Numbered from the stretch's first letter, positions 46,122-55,705 are shown. The stretch: 64,000 bases of DNA from an uncultured Verrucomicrobiota bacterium (GCA_903838675.1 CAILZI010000102.1:57000-120999); one strand, 5' to 3'. The notes: generated by a model from the letters alone, not told the origin. A program made the numbers and translations.

Positions 46122-47579
46122 ATGCGACTTCTCTGCGCCCTCTTCCTTGCCTCCGCCTTGTCTCTGCCGGCCGCCGATGCGGCCAAGGTGATGGAGTTCC
46201 CATCGCTCAATGATGCCAAGCGCATCCACGGGGAGCTGGTCAGCGTGGACTTCATTCTTCGCAAAGGCGAGTTCCGGTCAGACGATGGCAAACTGATGCC
46301 GTTCTCCATGCCGCCGTATGCGATCATGAAGTACAAGGGCGCCGAGGCGGATCTGCGCGAGGTGCCGCTGGGAACGAAGATGACCTTCCTCATGCTGCCG
46401 GATGCGGCGGGGAAGTTCACACGACTGGTCACCACGGATGACGGTCAGCCGGCGGACGCGGCGCAGTTGAAGAAATTCCGCGAATTCACCGAAAAGCGTG
46501 GAGTAGCCGCATGGATCGACAAGACCGATAGCAGCACCGTTACACTGACTTTTTTCAGTGGTGATGCCGCTGCCTTTCAGGCCGCCTACAAGGAACTGCT
46601 GGTCGTGGGCAAGGAAGCCAGGCCCTGCGTATCGAATGATGAATTGCGCACATGGAATCCCGGTGTGGATGGTGAGCGTGGTTCCATCACGGAAGTCAAC
46701 AAGGTGCCCACGGAGTACTTCGGCAGCAGCGGTGTGCAGGTGACGGTGAAAGTGAGCAACATGCTGGAAGGCTATCGCCGTGGCCGCATCGTGCGGGTTT
46801 TTCTTGCCGGGTGGAAAGCGCAGGATCAGCTCTATGGCGAGAGTTTGATGGGCTACGGCTTCGGGCGCATGCTGGACCAGGAACTGGTCGAGAACGTCGC
46901 CAAGGAATACCCAGAGCAGTTTCCCTACCGCACGGATTACAGCAATGCGCATCTTCCCTGGTATCAACTCAAGGATGACGTGAAACCGCCGCCCTTCTCC
47001 GAGCACATGGTTATTGGAGAACTCGTGCAGGCAGATGCAAAGACTGGCAGCGGTCAGTTCCTCACCGAGCTGACCGGGGAGGCGGTGAATTTTACTTTGC
47101 TCAAACAGCACACCCTCAAATATCTCGGCGCTGATCCTCAGTTTGCCCAACTGTTCACCGGCCAGCGTTACCGCTTTGACCTTTATCAGGACGCCAAAGG
47201 TGCCTTCACCCGTGTCAGCCGCATCAGTGATGACTTCAGTCACTTCAGCGCAAACGCCATCACGGCGCGTGTCACCTCCATTCACGGAGATCAAATCCAT
47301 GTCGCCTGGCAATTGCCGCTAGTGAAAGACTACAACGGTGACATGCAGCGCCCGCAGGACATTGGCTGCTGCATCCTTCGTGTGAATGATGTCACACGTG
47401 TGTGGAAAGCGGATCAGCAGGTGAAGCTCGCCGATCTTAAAGTTGGTGATGCATTGCTGTTCAATCGCACGGGCGAACTGCCCGGCAAGCCGTCACACTG
47501 CACCGATCTCTGGATCGGTGAGGAGACGCACAAAATGGTGACTGAGAAGCTGCGCAAGCCGGCGGTGGCCAAGAAGTAG
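46122..47579 (+). CDS. Exported protein of unknown function
   Basis: About 485 residues from ATG 46122 with signal peptide MRLLCALFLASALSLPAADA; a GTG at 46098 would overlap the LRR gene by 4 nt. Two similar beta-rich modules are visible, each with an OB-like opening (IHGELVSVDFILRKGEF; VIGELVQADAKTGSGQF) and a closing segment about regulation of a solute (YRFDLYQDAKGAFTRVSRISDD). No family recognised. It ends 3 bp from the convergent DUF1080 gene. Confidence 0.65.
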   Translation: MRLLCALFLASALSLPAADAAKVMEFPSLNDAKRIHGELVSVDFILRKGEFRSDDGKLMPFSMPPYAIMKYKGAEADLREVPLGTKMTFLMLPDAAGKFTRLVTTDDGQPADAAQLKKFREFTEKRGVAAWIDKTDSSTVTLTFFSGDAAAFQAAYKELLVVGKEARPCVSNDELRTWNPGVDGERGSITEVNKVPTEYFGSSGVQVTVKVSNMLEGYRRGRIVRVFLAGWKAQDQLYGESLMGYGFGRMLDQELVENVAKEYPEQFPYRTDYSNAHLPWYQLKDDVKPPPFSEHMVIGELVQADAKTGSGQFLTELTGEAVNFTLLKQHTLKYLGADPQFAQLFTGQRYRFDLYQDAKGAFTRVSRISDDFSHFSANAITARVTSIHGDQIHVAWQLPLVKDYNGDMQRPQDIGCCILRVNDVTRVWKADQQVKLADLKVGDALLFNRTGELPGKPSHCTDLWIGEETHKMVTEKLRKPAVAKK

Positions 47580-47582
47580 CCT

Positions 47583-48383
47583 TTACCTGGCCCCTTCGTC
47601 CTTCTTCGCGTTTTCGTCGTAGCGGTGCAGGGGACGCACCCAGATGTTGCGGTAGCGAGTCGGGTTATGATGGTCCTGAAGGGCGAAGCCGAACTCCTGC
47701 ACCTTTGTTTCGAGCGGAGCGGCATGCTGCACAATGACGCCGTTGTGCAGAACGGTGATGCGTGCAGGCTGGAGCACGGTGCCTTTTTCATCAAGCTTCG
47801 CGCATTCGCAGATGATGTCGTAGCTCTGCCATTCGCCGGGCTTGCGGCTGGCGTTCACGAGCGGCGGATAATTGCTGTAGATCGCCCCGGCCTGACCGTC
47901 GGGATAGGTGTCGTTTTCGTATGAGTCGAGCACCTGGACCTCGCCCCAGCCGTGGATGAGCACGCCGCTGTTGCCCCGACCCTGGCTCTTGCCCACGACC
48001 TCGGCAGGCGTGGCCCATTCGAGGTGAATCTGGCAGGAGCCAAATTTGTCCTTGGTATCAATGTCGCCGCCCTTGGGCAGGATTTCAGCGTAGCCGTTTT
48101 CGATCTTCCAGTTCGGCACGTCGCTTTGATCCTTGTCGTCCTTGCGCGGCTTGCGGATGAACTTGGAGAGGTCCTTGCCGTCTAAGAGCACGATGGCGTC
48201 GCTTGGCGCAGTCGTGGCCGTCGGCGGGTTGATCACCGTGGGCCGTGGCCGCTCCATGTCGCCCTGGCGGTAGATGCCACCGGGTGTGAAGGGCTTTTCT
48301 TTTTTGGGTTCGGCCGGCTTCGCGGGTTCGGCAGCGGTGGCGAGAATGGCGAAGAGGGGGAGCGTGAGAAGAATGCGGTGCAT
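47583..48383 (-). CDS. Secreted DUF1080 (3-keto-disaccharide hydrolase-like) protein
   Basis: 266 residues with a signal peptide. The jelly-roll core IVLLDGKDLSKF, FGSCQIHLEWATP, GRGNSGVLIHGWGEVQVLDSYEND and GAIYSNYPPLVNASRKPGEWQSYDI is the DUF1080 concanavalin-like fold. Some members hydrolyse 3-keto-glycosides. It lies 20 bp downstream of the PVC-type haem protein and is probably cotranscribed with it. Confidence 0.88.
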   Translation of the reverse strand: MHRILLTLPLFAILATAAEPAKPAEPKKEKPFTPGGIYRQGDMERPRPTVINPPTATTAPSDAIVLLDGKDLSKFIRKPRKDDKDQSDVPNWKIENGYAEILPKGGDIDTKDKFGSCQIHLEWATPAEVVGKSQGRGNSGVLIHGWGEVQVLDSYENDTYPDGQAGAIYSNYPPLVNASRKPGEWQSYDIICECAKLDEKGTVLQPARITVLHNGVIVQHAAPLETKVQEFGFALQDHHNPTRYRNIWVRPLHRYDENAKKDEGAR

Positions 48384-48403
48384 GATCGGAGCTTCTTGTG
48401 TGA

Positions 48404-51400
48404 CTATTTCGCAAACACCTTGTCCTTCGCATTCCCGCCGCTGACGAGGTAGGCGACGAGGTCGAGAAGTTCGTTTTGATTGAGGGAGTTGATGAGGCCG
48501 GGGGGCATCATGCTGACTTTGCGGGTGCCCTTTTTGGCGATGTTGCTTTCGTTGATGGCCATCAGGTCAGTGGGGGCGAAGGGGTTGGTCATGATGAAGA
48601 TCTTGCCGTTCTCTTCGACGACGATGCGGCCGACGATGATGCTGCCATCCTTCTTGGTGATTTCGTGGCTGTCGTACTGGTCGGAGATGACCTTGCTGGG
48701 GTCGATGATGTTCTCCATGAGGTCGCGCATGGTGTAGCGGTTGCCGACGCCGGTGAGGTCAGGGCCGATGCTGCCGCCGTCGCCGTTGAAGCGGTGGCAG
48801 GTGGCGCACATGATGCTGCGGTACATGTTTTCACCATTGGTGAAGTCGCGGCCTTTGAGTCCGCCGGTGGTGAGAGCGACAACTTCATCAACCGTCCAGT
48901 TTTTGTCGGGGCCCTTGGGGGCGACGTAGTTGGGGATGGAGGTGCTGGCTTCGACCTTGCTGCTGAGGGCTTCGAGGGATGCGAGTTCTTCCTTCGGCAC
49001 AAAGGTGGCGAGGGCATCTTTGCGTATGTTTTCGATGAAGCCTTTGAAGCTGTTGCCGCCCTTCCAGGTGCGGGCGTGGGGGAACCAGGAGAAGAAGGTC
49101 TGGCGATGCTCAGGCGTCCAGCCGACGGTGGCATTGCGCAGGGCGACCATGTAGCTGATCTGCTGCGCATTAGGCCGGCTGCCTGAGGCGGCACGGGCGG
49201 CGCTGGCGTAGCCGTCGTTGCGGCTCAGTACTTCGTCTGTGGTGATCTCCTGAAAATCATCCTTTGCAGTGGCCATCATGGCGAGCGTCTTAGAGACGAC
49301 GGTCGGTGAGTCGATGGCGACGAGGATCTGGCAGAGCTCGCGGTTCAGGAAGGCATTTTCCGTGGGATACACAAGGTCGAGTGCCGTGGCGATCTGAGAG
49401 CAGATGTCTGCTTCAGGCTCGCCAAGGCGGATCAAGATGAGTTCCAGAGCACGCAGGGCGGCAAGCTGCTGGTCGAGCGGGAGTTTGGCGCCTGCCAGTT
49501 TGCCCAGAGCGAGGAGCATGCGGCCCTCAAGCTCTACGTTTTCGGAGGACACGTAGCCGATGGGTTCCGAAGACGTGCCAGTGGGCTTGGCGGCAGGTCT
49601 CCCGCCTTCGTGGCCGGCTTTGGCTCCGGTCACGCGGGCGAGGGCGATGAGACTTTCGATCAATGCGACGGGATTTTTTTCGCTGATGGCTTTCTCCTGC
49701 CAGAGTGCGACGGGGAGTTTTTCAATCGCGACACGAGCAGCATAGCGAATGTGGCGGTCGCCATGGCTGAGATTGGTCCAGGCATCGCTGAGGGCCTTGG
49801 CGGCATCGACTTTACCGGTGTGGTAGGCTTCGAGGGAGGCGCGCAATTTGAAGTCCTCATTGATCGGCTGGGCTTTGACGGGTGCGGTGGATTCATCGCC
49901 GACATACGTCACGCGGTAGACGCCGGATTGTGTCTTACGGCCACCGACGGCGAAGTACATGGCACCGTCCTGCGGATGTATGACGACATCTGTGAGCGGG
50001 AGAGGTTTGCCGAAGACGAATTCTTCTTTGGTGGCTGCGTAGCTCGCGCCTTTGGCATCCAGGTTGATGGCCCACATGGTGCCGTAGGTCCAGTCGTTGA
50101 TGAAAACAGCGTGCTGGTATTTGGCGGGGAATTTTGCGCCGGTGCCGGCGACTACGCCCGTGGGGCTGCCAGGGCCGATGTCGAGCGTGGTGGGGAGGGA
50201 GTCAGGGTAATAATTGGGCCATTTGCCGCTGCCGCTGCGCCAGCCGTAATCCGCACCGCTGACGCAATGGTTCACACGGGTGGGGCGATACCACGGGCTG
50301 CCAATGTCCCACTCCATGTCGGCGTCGTAGGTGAAGAGCTGGCCCTGGTCGTTGAAGCAGATGTCGAACTCATTGCGGAAGCCGTAGCAGAAGAGCTCCA
50401 GGCCGCTGCCGTCCGGGTTCATGCTGCAAATGTAACCGCCAGGTGCGAGGATGCCGCGGGCGTGGCCGTTGGCATCCCAGAAGCGCGGAAGGATGTGGTC
50501 CTCGCTCCAGATCTTGGCCGGGCGGCTGTCTTCGAGGCCTTCTGGCAGCTTGGTGTGGTTGCCGCAGTTGAAGAAGATGCGCTTTCCATCCGGGCTGACG
50601 GTCATGCTGTGCAGGCCGTGCTCGCCGCCGCCTGCCATGGTGTGCAGCTTGGAGATCTTGTCGTATTGATCGTTGCTGTCTGTGTCCTGCAGGCGGTAGA
50701 GGCCGTTGTTTTTACCGTCTTCGTTGACCATGACGTAGAGGCTGTCGAAGGCGGCGAGGAGGCCGTGGGCCTTGCCCAATTCGATGGCGAGCTTTTCCGG
50801 CTTGAGGTTCTCGGTCTTGCCGATGGCTGGCACGCCCATGCGGTAGATGCTGCCGTATTGGTCGCAGGCGATGAGCCGGCCTTTCGGATCGACCGTGAGT
50901 GCGACCCAGGAGCCTTCCTGGTCTTTGGGCACGTTGTAGAGTTTCTCGACCTTGAAGCCCTTGGGGACGGTGATGTCTGAAGCTGCGATGCTTTCGGCTG
51001 GGCCGCTGCTGCCGCCTCGTGCTTTACCATCGAGCGCGAGTCCCCAGGGGCCTTTGCCATAATCGTTGATGACGAAGGCTGGCTGCCAGGCTTCCGTGCC
51101 GGTCTTGGTGGCCTCCCATTTGCCTGAGGTTTCCACGACGAGCGGCTTTTCGTTGTTCGGCAGTTTGAGGGTGAGGCGCGCGATGAGGGCTGCGACACCG
51201 CCTTTGTTGCGGCCATTGACGATGATTTCGTTCTGCCCGCCGAGCTTGAGATTCTTGCTGACGTCCACTTTCGTGGCTTCCTGCCAGTCTGGATTGGTGA
51301 GGACCTTTTTACCATTCAGCAGGGCGTCCGCCCCGTTGTCACAGGTGAGTTCCAGCAGAGCAGATTGTACCTTGGCCGGAACATCAAAGCGATAGCGAAA

Positions 51401-51517
51401 GGTGACTTGAGGGTCTTTGTCACCGTTTTTGGACAGCCAGATCCACTGGGGAGCAGAGGAGGCTGTGGTCAGCAGGAGAGCAAAAGCGAGGGTGGAGAGA
51501 ATACGAGACGACAACAT
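48404..51517 (-). CDS. PVC-type haem-binding membrane/secreted dehydrogenase-like protein
   Basis: About 1037 residues from the ATG at 51517, where a signal peptide starts (MLSSRILSTLAFALLLTTAS). An N-terminal galactose-binding-like domain (~20-150), a six-bladed propeller of the soluble-dehydrogenase type (~190-600: GLHSMTVSPDGKRIFFNCGNH; RNEFDICFNDQGQLFTYDADMEWD), a helical HEAT-like region, and a C-terminal cytochrome c domain with MCATCHRFNGDGGSIGPDLTG complete the known PVC arrangement. Electron acceptor and substrate unknown. Confidence 0.88.
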   Translation of the reverse strand: MLSSRILSTLAFALLLTTASSAPQWIWLSKNGDKDPQVTFRYRFDVPAKVQSALLELTCDNGADALLNGKKVLTNPDWQEATKVDVSKNLKLGGQNEIIVNGRNKGGVAALIARLTLKLPNNEKPLVVETSGKWEATKTGTEAWQPAFVINDYGKGPWGLALDGKARGGSSGPAESIAASDITVPKGFKVEKLYNVPKDQEGSWVALTVDPKGRLIACDQYGSIYRMGVPAIGKTENLKPEKLAIELGKAHGLLAAFDSLYVMVNEDGKNNGLYRLQDTDSNDQYDKISKLHTMAGGGEHGLHSMTVSPDGKRIFFNCGNHTKLPEGLEDSRPAKIWSEDHILPRFWDANGHARGILAPGGYICSMNPDGSGLELFCYGFRNEFDICFNDQGQLFTYDADMEWDIGSPWYRPTRVNHCVSGADYGWRSGSGKWPNYYPDSLPTTLDIGPGSPTGVVAGTGAKFPAKYQHAVFINDWTYGTMWAINLDAKGASYAATKEEFVFGKPLPLTDVVIHPQDGAMYFAVGGRKTQSGVYRVTYVGDESTAPVKAQPINEDFKLRASLEAYHTGKVDAAKALSDAWTNLSHGDRHIRYAARVAIEKLPVALWQEKAISEKNPVALIESLIALARVTGAKAGHEGGRPAAKPTGTSSEPIGYVSSENVELEGRMLLALGKLAGAKLPLDQQLAALRALELILIRLGEPEADICSQIATALDLVYPTENAFLNRELCQILVAIDSPTVVSKTLAMMATAKDDFQEITTDEVLSRNDGYASAARAASGSRPNAQQISYMVALRNATVGWTPEHRQTFFSWFPHARTWKGGNSFKGFIENIRKDALATFVPKEELASLEALSSKVEASTSIPNYVAPKGPDKNWTVDEVVALTTGGLKGRDFTNGENMYRSIMCATCHRFNGDGGSIGPDLTGVGNRYTMRDLMENIIDPSKVISDQYDSHEITKKDGSIIVGRIVVEENGKIFIMTNPFAPTDLMAINESNIAKKGTRKVSMMPPGLINSLNQNELLDLVAYLVSGGNAKDKVFAK

Positions 51518-51615
51518 GGTGGGCGGAAAGTACGCACCAAACCACCTGACGTTGCACGTGATCAACAAGCTTTTGTCTGCCGGTCCCTGGCAAAGGCGGT
51601 CAGAGAGGGGTCACG

Positions 51616-51954
51616 TTAAGCGTGATTGCCATTCAGGGCCACGCCGTCGTGCACTTTTTGCACCGACAGGGCCGCGACACGGGACTTGAGTTCTTTGCTG
51701 GGCTTGAAACGCACGACACAACGGTCAGGGATCATCACCTCAGAATTCGGCTGCTTGGGGTTGCGTCCGATTTTGCCGCGCGCCACACGGAGGTCAAAGG
51801 TGCCAAAAGTGCGCAGCGTGACCTCGTTCCCTTCAGCTAGATTTTTCGAAACCAACTCCATGAAGGATTCCACCATGGCCAGTGTATCGGCATGCTTGAT
51901 TCCCGTTGCGTTACTGAGTTCCGCAACCAAATCTTTTTTGGTGATCGTGGTCAT
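51616..51954 (-). CDS. HU/IHF-family DNA-binding protein
   Basis: 112 residues from the ATG at 51954. MTTITKKDLVAELSNATGI and the arm region FGTFDLRVARGKIGRNPKQPN match HU, with R-x-G-R-N-P at the beta-arm. A C-terminal extension of ~18 residues goes beyond the usual 90. Nucleoid protein; monocistronic. Confidence 0.9.
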   Translation of the reverse strand: MTTITKKDLVAELSNATGIKHADTLAMVESFMELVSKNLAEGNEVTLRTFGTFDLRVARGKIGRNPKQPNSEVMIPDRCVVRFKPSKELKSRVAALSVQKVHDGVALNGNHA

Positions 51955-52040
51955 AATAGGGTGACTAGCGAGACGTTTAATGGGGCGCAACTAATTTCTG
52001 TGTCGAATTATCATCTCTACCTACGATTTACTCGGTGGTT

Positions 52041-52979
52041 TTATTTGGGGTGATCCGAAACTATCCTCGATAGAACCTCGGAAGAAGTCCGGAAGTGCAT
52101 TTTGCACAAGGAGGGCAAAACGTCGCTGCCAAGCTTTTCTACGAGATTGATGGCCGTTTGTTTCACACCTTCGGAGACTCCTTTGGGGAATTCCAGGCCA
52201 AATTTTAGGCCTTCCGACTTCAGCCAGCGCACAAAGGCCTCCCGTGCCAGAATGGAGGCGGCAGCCACTGCCGGGTCGCTTTCTGCCTTGGTTCGCTGGA
52301 CGAGTTCGATTTCTCTGCCGCGAGTCTGCATGGCGCGCTGAAGCACGGCGGGATTGGCGAACTGATCCGAAATGGCCCGCTGGCAGCCGGGGACGCGTTC
52401 AAGCAGGTTTTCGATGATCCGGGCATGCCCCCAGGCCAGAAGCCGGTTCAGATTGCCAAATTTGGCGTAAAGCTCGTTGTAACGGCCGGGATTGATGGAG
52501 ATCACCTCCCAGGCGAGGCCGGGGATGCTGCGAATATCGGCGGCAATCTTGAAAATGCGTTCGTCGCTGCTGATGCGTTTGCTGTCCACCGCACCGATTT
52601 CACGCATGCGACGAGTGACATCGCCATCAACATATACTCCAGCTATGACCAGCGGGCCAAAAAAGTCGCCCTTGCCGCTTTCATCCACGCCGATGTGGGG
52701 CTGGAACATTTCCGGGTGATGCACTTCTTCGTAGCCGAGCTTTGCCTCGCCCAGCACCTCGGGTTCGAGCAGGTTCGTGATGAAATCCTCGGTCTCTTTT
52801 CCCTGAACGACGATCTTGGGGCCCTTTTCATACACGCACACGTTCACCTTCGATTTGGCGGCCGCGTAGAGGCAGTACGGTTTGGATTGGAATTCAAAGC
52901 CGCGTTCTTCCAGCAGAGTGCGCAGCTTTGCAGCTTGCTGGGCAGTGAGCGCATGGGTGTAACTTGTCAGAGCTGGCAT
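52041..52979 (-). CDS. rnhC: Ribonuclease HIII
   Basis: 312 residues. An N-terminal TBP-like substrate-binding domain (~1-90) precedes the RNase H fold with GVDESGKGDFFGPLVIAG (first two catalytic acids), VDSKRISSDERI and ADPAVAAASILARE-type motif (SDPAVAAASILAREAF). This N-terminal domain separates RNase HIII from HII. It removes RNA from RNA-DNA hybrids. Confidence 0.93.
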   Translation of the reverse strand: MPALTSYTHALTAQQAAKLRTLLEERGFEFQSKPYCLYAAAKSKVNVCVYEKGPKIVVQGKETEDFITNLLEPEVLGEAKLGYEEVHHPEMFQPHIGVDESGKGDFFGPLVIAGVYVDGDVTRRMREIGAVDSKRISSDERIFKIAADIRSIPGLAWEVISINPGRYNELYAKFGNLNRLLAWGHARIIENLLERVPGCQRAISDQFANPAVLQRAMQTRGREIELVQRTKAESDPAVAAASILAREAFVRWLKSEGLKFGLEFPKGVSEGVKQTAINLVEKLGSDVLPSLCKMHFRTSSEVLSRIVSDHPK

Positions 52980-53052
52980 GAGTGGGATTTTAATCGCTGT
53001 CGAGACGAAAGACTCATGAAAAATGCGCCGGATCGCTCATAATTAAGACACG

Positions 53053-54090
53053 ATGCCATCTAAAACAGCCAAGCCTGATCCCCATGCCATCGCCATGGAG
53101 CTCGTGAACTGGTTTGGGCACAACGCGCGTGACTACCCCTGGCGCCGCACGAGCGATCCTTATGCGATTCTCGTTGCGGAGGTGATGCTGCAGCAGACGC
53201 AGATTGCGACGGTGCTGGACCGTGGATTTTATGCACGCTGGCTGGAACGGTTTCCTGATTTCACGACACTGGCGGAAGCGCGCGAAGATGAGGTGCTAAA
53301 AACCTGGGAGGGGCTGGGCTACTACCGGCGGGCACGCAATCTGCAGCGGCTTGCCCAGGAGGTAATAGAGCAGCATGGCGGGGTGTTTCCACAGGAGCCT
53401 GCGGTCATTCTCGGACTGCCCGGGGTCGGTCCCTACACGGCAGGTGCGGTGGCCAGTTTTGCCTTTGGCCTCGCAGAGCCCATTGTCGATGGCAACATCG
53501 CCCGGGTGCTGTCGCGCATCTACAGTGATGCTACGCCGGTGGATTCCACCGCAGGCGCGAAGCTGCTGTGGGAACGCTCGAAAGCGTTGGTGCAATCGAC
53601 CCGCGACCCGAGGGCATTGAACTCGGCGCTCATGGAACTCGGGCAGACACACTGCACGCCGACGAAGCCGGCGTGTGATCTTTGTCCGGTGCGTGCCCAA
53701 TGCCGCACGACTGATCCGGAAGCGCTGCCCGTGAAACAGTCCCGCCAGCAGATCACCGCTGTGACCGAGCGCGTCATTTTTAAGCGCACCGAGAAGGGGG
53801 TTTTACTGGAGCTTGAGACGGGCCGCCGCCGCACTGGCCTATGGAAGCTGCCCGCCCTGCCTCCCATGCATGTGGATTCACCACCGCCAGTGCTGCTGCG
53901 CATGCATTACGGCATCACGCGCTATAAAGTAACGCTCTGGGTGCATGAACCGCATGTGCAAGAAGGCGAGCTGCCTGATTCGCACCGCGTGATCCCATTT
54001 GCCGAACTTGAGTCCACGCCCATGCCAGCGCCGTATCGTAAGGCATTGAACGATCTTCTCCTGCGTGGTGAGTTCCGGCTCAGTGCCTAA
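53053..54090 (+). CDS. mutY: A/G-specific adenine glycosylase
   Basis: 345 residues. The HhH-GPD fold shows AEVMLQQTQIATV, the hairpin LPGVGPYTAGAVASFAFG with the catalytic Asp in PIVDGNIARVLSR, the iron-sulfur loop (CTPTKPACDLCPVRAQC), and a C-terminal NUDIX-like 8-oxoG recognition domain (~225-345). It removes adenine opposite 8-oxoguanine. Divergent from rnhC. Confidence 0.94.
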   Translation: MPSKTAKPDPHAIAMELVNWFGHNARDYPWRRTSDPYAILVAEVMLQQTQIATVLDRGFYARWLERFPDFTTLAEAREDEVLKTWEGLGYYRRARNLQRLAQEVIEQHGGVFPQEPAVILGLPGVGPYTAGAVASFAFGLAEPIVDGNIARVLSRIYSDATPVDSTAGAKLLWERSKALVQSTRDPRALNSALMELGQTHCTPTKPACDLCPVRAQCRTTDPEALPVKQSRQQITAVTERVIFKRTEKGVLLELETGRRRTGLWKLPALPPMHVDSPPPVLLRMHYGITRYKVTLWVHEPHVQEGELPDSHRVIPFAELESTPMPAPYRKALNDLLLRGEFRLSA

Positions 54091-54142
54091 ATTGTCAGTT
54101 TGCCATTGACTGCGCATGCCCTAACAAGTGCCTTTACCACCT

Positions 54143-55072
54143 ATGAAAATGCGATCCCTTCTCTTCACCTGCCTCGCAATAATCCTCGCGGGCTGCAAAC
54201 CCGCGGCGGAGACCCCTGCGGAAAAAGTTGCTGAGTCTGCCGCGAAGTCCGGCAAGCCACAGGTGCTGGTGGCGAATTATCCGCTGCAATACTTTGCACA
54301 ACGCATTGCAGGGGATGCTGTTGAGGTACGCTTTCTGGCTCCGAAAAATGAAGATCCGGCTTTCTGGCAACCGGATGAGGCAACCATCACGGCATTTCAA
54401 AAAGCAGACCTGATCCTCATGAATGGTGCCACCTATTCCAAGTGGGCCGACAAAGTCACGCTGCCTGAGTCGAAGGTCGTTGATACCTCCGCCGCTTTTG
54501 CCAACAATTTAATTGAAGTTCGTGACGCCACCACGCACAGCCACGGCCCTGGTGGTGAGCACAGCCACAATGGCACGGCCTTCACCACCTGGATCGATTT
54601 CAAGCAGGCATCCATGCAGGCGCAAGCAGTGAGTGATGCACTGGCCAAGCTGGTGCCAGCAGCCAAAGACGACATCAGCAAAAACACAGAAGCTCTGAAG
54701 GATGAACTGGAAGTTCTGGATGAGCGCATGAGCACGCTGAGCCGTCGTCTGGTGCAGTATCCGCTGGTGGCCTCGCATCCGGTCTATCACTATCTTGCAC
54801 GTCGTTATGGATTGAATTTGAAGTCAGTCCTCTGGGAGCCCGACACCGTGCTTGACGGCACAGCTCTCGGCGACCTCAATGTCGTCCTCGCCGGACACCG
54901 TGCACGGTGGATGATCTGGGAAGGCGAGCCTAGCAAGGATAACGTTGAAAAGCTTGCAGCACTTGGGCTTCGGAGTGTTGTCTTTGACCCATGTGGCAAT
55001 GTGCCTGCCAGCGGTGATTTCATGAGCGTGATGAAAGCGAATGTGGAGGCGATGGAGAAAGCGTTTCAGTGA
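54143..55072 (+). CDS. Metal ABC transporter substrate-binding lipoprotein (ZnuA-like)
   Basis: 309 residues from ATG 54143, which begins the lipoprotein signal MKMRSLLFTCLAIILAGC (lipobox Cys18). The His-rich loop HSHGPGGEHSHNG near residue 135 and the ligands in PLVASHPVYHYLARRYG fit cluster A-I zinc/manganese receptors. No permease or ATPase genes are adjacent, so it is orphaned here. Confidence 0.85.
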   Translation: MKMRSLLFTCLAIILAGCKPAAETPAEKVAESAAKSGKPQVLVANYPLQYFAQRIAGDAVEVRFLAPKNEDPAFWQPDEATITAFQKADLILMNGATYSKWADKVTLPESKVVDTSAAFANNLIEVRDATTHSHGPGGEHSHNGTAFTTWIDFKQASMQAQAVSDALAKLVPAAKDDISKNTEALKDELEVLDERMSTLSRRLVQYPLVASHPVYHYLARRYGLNLKSVLWEPDTVLDGTALGDLNVVLAGHRARWMIWEGEPSKDNVEKLAALGLRSVVFDPCGNVPASGDFMSVMKANVEAMEKAFQ

Positions 55073-55141
55073 CGTGTGGGAGTTTTAGGTGTGAAAGCAC
55101 TTTTAAAAACTGACCGAATAAGAAAAATATAGAATATGCTG

Positions 55142-55170
55142 TTGACGGTCTAATAAGGCCGTGTCATTAT
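55142..55170 (+). promoter_or_regulatory. Sigma70-type promoter ahead of the RNA island
   Basis: TTGACG (55142-55147), 17-bp spacer, CATTAT (55165-55170). It is followed by a leader ORF, a tRNA-like/attenuator element and the tRNA array, all on the plus strand. Confidence 0.55.
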
Positions 55171-55191
55171 CCGTTACCTTCAACACAAGCC

Positions 55192-55356
55192 ATGAAAACC
55201 AACCAGACACATCTTAACTCATCCGCGCTGACCGAGCGTCGGGGAGCGATTATGTGTGTGAGATCAGGTCTTGGCTTTATGCCCGCCTATCCAGCACAAG
55301 ATTTGAATCTCCCGATAAAGAGATATAACGAGCAGGGCTCTTTGACGCCCCATTAG
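55192..55356 (+). CDS. Possible 54-residue leader peptide
   Basis: Short ORF (MKTNQTHLNSSALTERRGAI onward) beginning 22 nt after the -10 box. Its last codons run through the left arm of the attenuator-like structure (55330-55339). No recognisable family and no clear ribosome-binding site. Its position is what suggests a leader peptide; it may be chance. Confidence 0.3.
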   Translation: MKTNQTHLNSSALTERRGAIMCVRSGLGFMPAYPAQDLNLPIKRYNEQGSLTPH

Positions 55357-55396
55357 GCCCTGAAGGCCAAGTTTCCGAAGGAAGCCCTGCTCGCCA
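55330..55396 (+). ncRNA. tRNA-like element within an attenuator-like leader
   Basis: A perfect 7-bp acceptor-like stem (GAGCAGG, 55330-55336; CCTGCTC, 55386-55392) is followed by G and CCA, like the array tRNAs. The interior is too short for a normal tRNA (67 nt in all) but contains GGCCCTGAAGGCC (possible UGA anticodon arm) and TTTCC-gaa-GGAAG. It is either a degenerate tRNA-Ser-like element or simply the antiterminator arm of the terminator that follows. Confidence 0.4.
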
Positions 55397-55423
55397 CTCC
55401 AAGGCGGCAGGGCTTTTTCTTTT
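55383..55423 (+). terminator. Intrinsic terminator with competing upstream arm
   Basis: agccctgc (55383-55390) pairs with gcagggct (55407-55414), with inner cgcc/ggcg pairs, followed by tttttctttt. The same left strand (55383-55392) also pairs perfectly over 10 bp with gagcagggct at 55330-55339, giving mutually exclusive folds. Confidence 0.75.
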
Positions 55424-55705
55424 GCAGTGAAACGAACCCCTTATCCATTTTCCAAAATCATTGATTGAACCCGCGGTCCTTTGACCGCTTCCCCCTAGCA
55501 CGAAAAACCCCGGCATCCGCGCTAACGGACACCGGGGCAAGGCCAGCCAAGCTGACTCCGGGAGGAGTCGTTTAGAGACGCAAGAGCAAGACCTGAAGAC
55601 AGGTTTGCACCCTCCTACCGAATGTCAACAAAAGCAGCCATCGAATACGCAAAATTCCTACGTTCAGACGAGGAATGCGGGAATCTATTGCCCATTTTTG
55701 ACATC
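55424..55705. other. Untranslated leader of the tRNA island
   Basis: No convincing gene. A hairpin at 55508-55537 (ccccgg/ccgggg with inner pairs) is followed on the minus strand by a T-run, so it could terminate transcripts entering from the right. A 6-bp hairpin gactcc-ggga-ggagtc lies near 55554. A 56-codon ORF at 55622-55792 overlaps RNA-like structure and is not called. Confidence 0.45.
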
